This document shows positions 15,244 through 17,997 of a stretch of 17,997 nucleotides of DNA, piece by piece. Source of the DNA: JBHJGU01 sp050331475 (lineage in GTDB: Bacteria; Pseudomonadota; Alphaproteobacteria; Caulobacterales; Maricaulaceae); NCBI GenBank assembly GCA_050331475.1, contig JBHJGU010000038.1:1-17997 (forward strand), in the 5' to 3' direction. Made by a program: the position numbers and the translations under genes. Every line of letters begins with the position of its first letter. Positions within the stretch are counted from its first letter, which is position 1. The notes below the pieces were generated by a model. The model made no database searches. It was not told where the DNA came from and was given only the letters and a program-made list of their open reading frames with translations.

Positions 15244-17157
15244 CTAGCGCGCCGCGGCGGCGAGGCGTTGCGCGGTTTGCGCGGCGTTGGGCGCACCAAG
15301 CCGATCCAAGACGACGGCGATAATCCCCGAGGCGTCGAGCCCGGCTTGGGCGACTTGATTGGCCGGCTTGTCATGGTCGATAAAAAGGTCGGGCAAATAG
15401 AGGGGACAAACTCGGGGCAGCTTGTCTTGTAAGCCCTGCCGTTGGAGACTCTCCATGACCAAGGTCGCGAACCCGCCCACAGCGCCCTCTTCCACGGTCA
15501 CGAGCAACTCGTGCTCTGAGGCCAGACGCCGGACCAGTTGCGCATCGATCGGCTTGGCGAACCGCGCATCGGCGACCGTCACGGACACGCCCATGGCGTC
15601 TAGCTGTTCGGCCGCAGCCAGCGCGTCGGCCAGGCGCGCGCCGTATGACAAAATCGCCGCCTGAGCGCCCTCGCGCACCACCCGACCTTTGCCGATGGCG
15701 AGCACTTGACCCTGCTCGGGCATGGCCACCCCGGCCCCCTCGCCGCGCGGATAGCGCAACGCGCTCGGCCGGTCGTCGATCGCGGCGGCGGTATGCACCA
15801 TATGTACGAGTTCCGCTTCATTCGCCGCCGCCATCAAAACCATATTGGGGACACAGCCCAGATAGGTGATGTCGTAAGCGCCTTGGTGGGTGACCCCGTC
15901 CGCGCCGACCATGCCCGCCCGGTCAATGGCGAACCGCACGGGCAAATTCTGGATCGCGACGTCGTGGATGACTTGGTCGTATCCCCGTTGCAGGAAGGTC
16001 GAATAGATGGCCGCGAACGGTCGATACCCCGCCGCCGCCAGACCAGCGCAAAATGTCACGCAATGCTGCTCGGCGATGCCGACGTCGAAATGCCGGTCAG
16101 GAAACGCTTCGGCGAATTTCACCAAGCCCGAACCGTCGGGCATGGCCGGAGACGCGGCGACAATCAGCGGATCGCGCTCGGCCAATTGCATCAGCGTCTG
16201 GGTGAAGACTTTGGCGTAATTGGGCGCTTTCGGCGCGGCCTTGAATTGTTTGCCCGAGGCGACCTCGAACTTCGCCACGCCGTGATAGCAGTCCTTGGAC
16301 GCTTCAGCGGGCGCGTAACCTTTGCCCTTGACGGTTCGCACATGCAGGATGATCGGTCCGTCAAGCGTATCGCGGGCGAGTTCCATAACCCGGACCATTT
16401 CATCCACGTCATGACCGTCAAACGGCCCCGCATAGGGCACGCCAAGGGTGTCGAACAGGGTTGTGACGCCGGTATGATTCACCAGTTCCCCCCGCTCCAA
16501 CGCCGCATGGCGCGTCGCGGTGTCAGGCATTTTATCGCGCAGCGTTTGCAAATGCTGATCCAGAGCGCCGGCGGGCGGCGCAATCGACATCGCATTGTCG
16601 TTCAGCACGACGATGACTTTAGATTTTTGGACGCCGATATTGTTCAGCGCCTCGAAAAACATGCCCCCCGAAGCCGCGCCGTCGCCCACCACGGCGATCA
16701 CCGCGGCGTCCGAGCCGGCATAGTCACGCGCAACGGCAAAGCCGAGCGCGGCGGAGGCGGCGGTGGAGCTATGCGCCGCGCCAAAGGGGTCGTATTCGCT
16801 CTCCGCGCGGGAGGTGAAGCCTGACAATCCGCCGCCTTGGCGCAGAGTCTCCAACCGCGCCTTCCGGCCGGTCAACGCCTTGTGGGGATAGCACTGGTGG
16901 CTAACGTCCCAGACGATGGTCGAGCGCGGCGTGTCGAACACATAGTGCAAAGCCACCGTCAGCTCGACAACGCCAAGGCCGGCGCCCAGGTGACCGCCGG
17001 TTTTGGAGACCGCGTCAATCACTTGAGCGCGCAACGCATCGGCCACCTCGCGGAGGTCCGACTTCGGCAAAGCGCGCAAGTCGCTCGGCCAATCCACCCC
17101 ATCAAGCGGCGTCGCATTGGCGGCGGGGGCTGTTGGCGATTGAGCGGCGTCTAACAT
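15244..17157 (-). CDS. dxs: 1-deoxy-D-xylulose-5-phosphate synthase
   Basis: Dxs is the thiamine diphosphate enzyme that makes DXP from pyruvate and glyceraldehyde 3-phosphate, the entry to the MEP isoprenoid pathway and a precursor for vitamins B1 and B6. The 637-residue product has GGHLGAGLGVVELT (54-67), WDVSHQCYPHK (83-93), FGAAHSS (125-131) and the ThDP/Mg motif GDG...LNN (158-173). LNDNAMSI follows at 185-192, then catalytic Glu363 in GIAEQH, and DRAGMVGADGVTHQGAYD. The GDG segment reads GDGAASGGMFFEALNN, somewhat off the usual GDGxMSxGMAYEAxNN. A strong Shine-Dalgarno sequence picks the ATG at 17157. A TTG six codons upstream overlaps the ispA stop but is a poorer choice. Regulation beyond the operon is not visible. 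Confidence 0.96.
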   Translation of the reverse strand: MLDAAQSPTAPAANATPLDGVDWPSDLRALPKSDLREVADALRAQVIDAVSKTGGHLGAGLGVVELTVALHYVFDTPRSTIVWDVSHQCYPHKALTGRKARLETLRQGGGLSGFTSRAESEYDPFGAAHSSTAASAALGFAVARDYAGSDAAVIAVVGDGAASGGMFFEALNNIGVQKSKVIVVLNDNAMSIAPPAGALDQHLQTLRDKMPDTATRHAALERGELVNHTGVTTLFDTLGVPYAGPFDGHDVDEMVRVMELARDTLDGPIILHVRTVKGKGYAPAEASKDCYHGVAKFEVASGKQFKAAPKAPNYAKVFTQTLMQLAERDPLIVAASPAMPDGSGLVKFAEAFPDRHFDVGIAEQHCVTFCAGLAAAGYRPFAAIYSTFLQRGYDQVIHDVAIQNLPVRFAIDRAGMVGADGVTHQGAYDITYLGCVPNMVLMAAANEAELVHMVHTAAAIDDRPSALRYPRGEGAGVAMPEQGQVLAIGKGRVVREGAQAAILSYGARLADALAAAEQLDAMGVSVTVADARFAKPIDAQLVRRLASEHELLVTVEEGAVGGFATLVMESLQRQGLQDKLPRVCPLYLPDLFIDHDKPANQVAQAGLDASGIIAVVLDRLGAPNAAQTAQRLAAAAR

Positions 17158-17163
17158 GACCGG

Positions 17164-17169
17164 CTCCTT
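17164..17169 (-). promoter_or_regulatory. Ribosome binding site that fixes the dxs start
   Basis: AAGGAG on the minus strand lies six bases before the ATG at 17157 and three bases past the ispA stop (17172-17174). It decides for this ATG over the upstream in-frame TTG at 17175. Confidence 0.8.
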
Positions 17170-17171
17170 GC

Positions 17172-17997
17172 TCAAGACGTTCGAGTTAAGACGAACCGCG
17201 CCACACTGCGGAGAGGCTCGGCCGTTTCTGGGTAAGGATCAAGGCGCGCGCACGCCGACGCCGCCAAAGCTTCGGCGCGATTTCGCGCGCCTTCAACGCC
17301 CAATAGCTTCACAAAGGTCGATTTGTCCATGGCCGCGTCTTGCCCGACCGGCTTACCGATCGCGGTTTCATCACCTAAAGCGTCCAAAAGATCGTCGACG
17401 ATTTGAAAAGCTAAACCCAAATCAGCGGCGTAACCGGTTAGCGCCGCGCGGTCCGCCGCTGAGGCTTGTCCGAGGATCGCCCCCGCCTCGCAGCCGAATC
17501 GGATGAGCGCGCCGGTCTTAAGCGCCTGCAATTCGCTAATGCCTTGAAGATCGAGCGCGAGCGCATCGCGCTCCGCGGCGATATCGATCATCTGTCCGCC
17601 GACCATGCCCGCGGCTCCGGCCGCTTGGGCGAGCGCCGCCACCAAGCCCACGCGCACCTCGGCGTCGGCGTGGGTGGCGGGCGCAGCCAAGACCTCGAAC
17701 GCATAGGTCAACAAACCGTCACCCGCGAGAATCGCCGTCGCTTCGTCGAACGCCTTGTGCACCGACGGGCGGCCCCGACGCAGGTCACTGTCGTCCATCG
17801 CCGGGAGATCGTCATGGATCAGGCTGTAACAATGGACCATCTCTAAAGCGGCGCCGACGCGCAGCGCTTGATCTTCGTCCACATCGAACAAACGCGCCCT
17901 CGCCCAAACCAAAAACGGTCGCAAACGCTTCCCCCCCCCTAAACAGACGTAACGCATCGCCTCGATCACGCGGCCGCGCGCGCCGTCTACCGGCGCG
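17172..17997 (-). CDS. ispA: Polyprenyl (farnesyl/geranylgeranyl) diphosphate synthase, N-terminus cut by window edge
   Basis: This trans-prenyltransferase condenses isopentenyl diphosphate with allylic diphosphates, most likely giving farnesyl diphosphate, the precursor of hopanoids and undecaprenyl phosphate. The frame is open to the right edge (VDGARGRVIEAMRYVCLGGG), so the true start lies outside; a GTG at 17969 is internal. Visible motifs are GGGKRLRPFLV, the first Asp-rich motif DDLPAMDD with RRGRPSVHKAF (about 17770-17815), and the second motif FQIVDDLLDALGD (about 17370-17405). IspA-type synthases usually start some 30 residues upstream, so little is missing. A run of nine G encodes the GGG of GGGKR. 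The product length specificity is inferred from context with dxs. Confidence 0.92.
   Translation of the reverse strand, partial: APVDGARGRVIEAMRYVCLGGGKRLRPFLVWARARLFDVDEDQALRVGAALEMVHCYSLIHDDLPAMDDSDLRRGRPSVHKAFDEATAILAGDGLLTYAFEVLAAPATHADAEVRVGLVAALAQAAGAAGMVGGQMIDIAAERDALALDLQGISELQALKTGALIRFGCEAGAILGQASAADRAALTGYAADLGLAFQIVDDLLDALGDETAIGKPVGQDAAMDKSTFVKLLGVEGARNRAEALAASACARLDPYPETAEPLRSVARFVLTRTS

Noticed and set aside
15706..16824. Open frame of 372 codons on the plus strand, antisense to dxs
   Set aside because: It lies wholly opposite a clear dxs, its product has no recognisable domain, and long antisense frames are expected in GC-rich coding DNA.
17158..17175. TTG start of dxs overlapping the ispA stop
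   Set aside because: The ATG at 17157 has AAGGAG at ideal spacing; the TTG codon would include that site in the coding sequence.
1..17997. CRISPR array, tRNA/rRNA genes, insertion sequence, prophage, toxin-antitoxin or defence genes
   Set aside because: No spaced direct repeats, no cloverleaf or rRNA segments, and no transposase, integrase or defence-type protein was seen. The genes are intact housekeeping families.

Overview
This 18 kb window is a gene-dense, GC-rich stretch of bacterial chromosome made almost entirely of housekeeping genes. Gene content and order point to an alphaproteobacterium, probably near the Caulobacterales/Maricaulales type. The evidence is a single bifunctional RSH (p)ppGpp enzyme inside an rpoZ-rsh-pyrE-pdxJ-acpS-lepB-rnc-era run, a family 5 uracil-DNA glycosylase, and HpnN beside dxs/ispA. 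The lineage is inferred from memory of gene order and family features, not from a search.

Region 1 (1-6657, minus strand): folK, rpoZ, rsh, pyrE, pdxJ, acpS, lepB, rnc and era (cut by the left edge) form one tightly packed run. Four junctions are ATGA or GTGA overlaps. The rest are gaps of at most 13 nt, except rpoZ, whose Shine-Dalgarno sequence overlaps the folK stop codon. The run combines folate and pyridoxine synthesis, the omega subunit of RNA polymerase, the stringent response, pyrimidine salvage/synthesis, acyl carrier protein activation, signal peptide removal, and RNA processing/ribosome maturation.

Region 2 (6658-7989, plus strand): an NYN-domain (LabA/DUF88-like) putative nuclease diverges from folK. 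A family 5 uracil-DNA glycosylase follows it. A perfect 17-bp palindrome lies at the start of folK, just upstream of the NYN gene.

Region 3 (7986-9337, minus strand): smpB and dapA, with smpB immediately downstream of dapA. The smpB and glycosylase genes converge and share a CTAG at their stops.

Region 4 (9338-11629): a divergent promoter region, then a secreted Slt70-like lytic transglycosylase on the plus strand. It ends at a 117-bp spacer filled by two inverted repeats that resemble a dispersed intergenic repeat unit.

Region 5 (11630-17997, minus strand): ispA (cut by the right edge), dxs, hpnN and a threonine/serine dehydratase-like enzyme, arranged as one operon. Dxs and IspA feed isoprenoid synthesis and HpnN moves hopanoids to the outer membrane. 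The dehydratase overlaps hpnN by ATGA and has no obvious pathway link.

I found no mobile element, CRISPR array, phage gene, toxin-antitoxin pair or recognisable new system. The points worth a second look are small: the palindrome, the intergenic repeat, unusual residues in RSH and LepB, a G9 tract in ispA, and the hpnN-dehydratase coupling. There is no gene-free stretch longer than about 140 bases.
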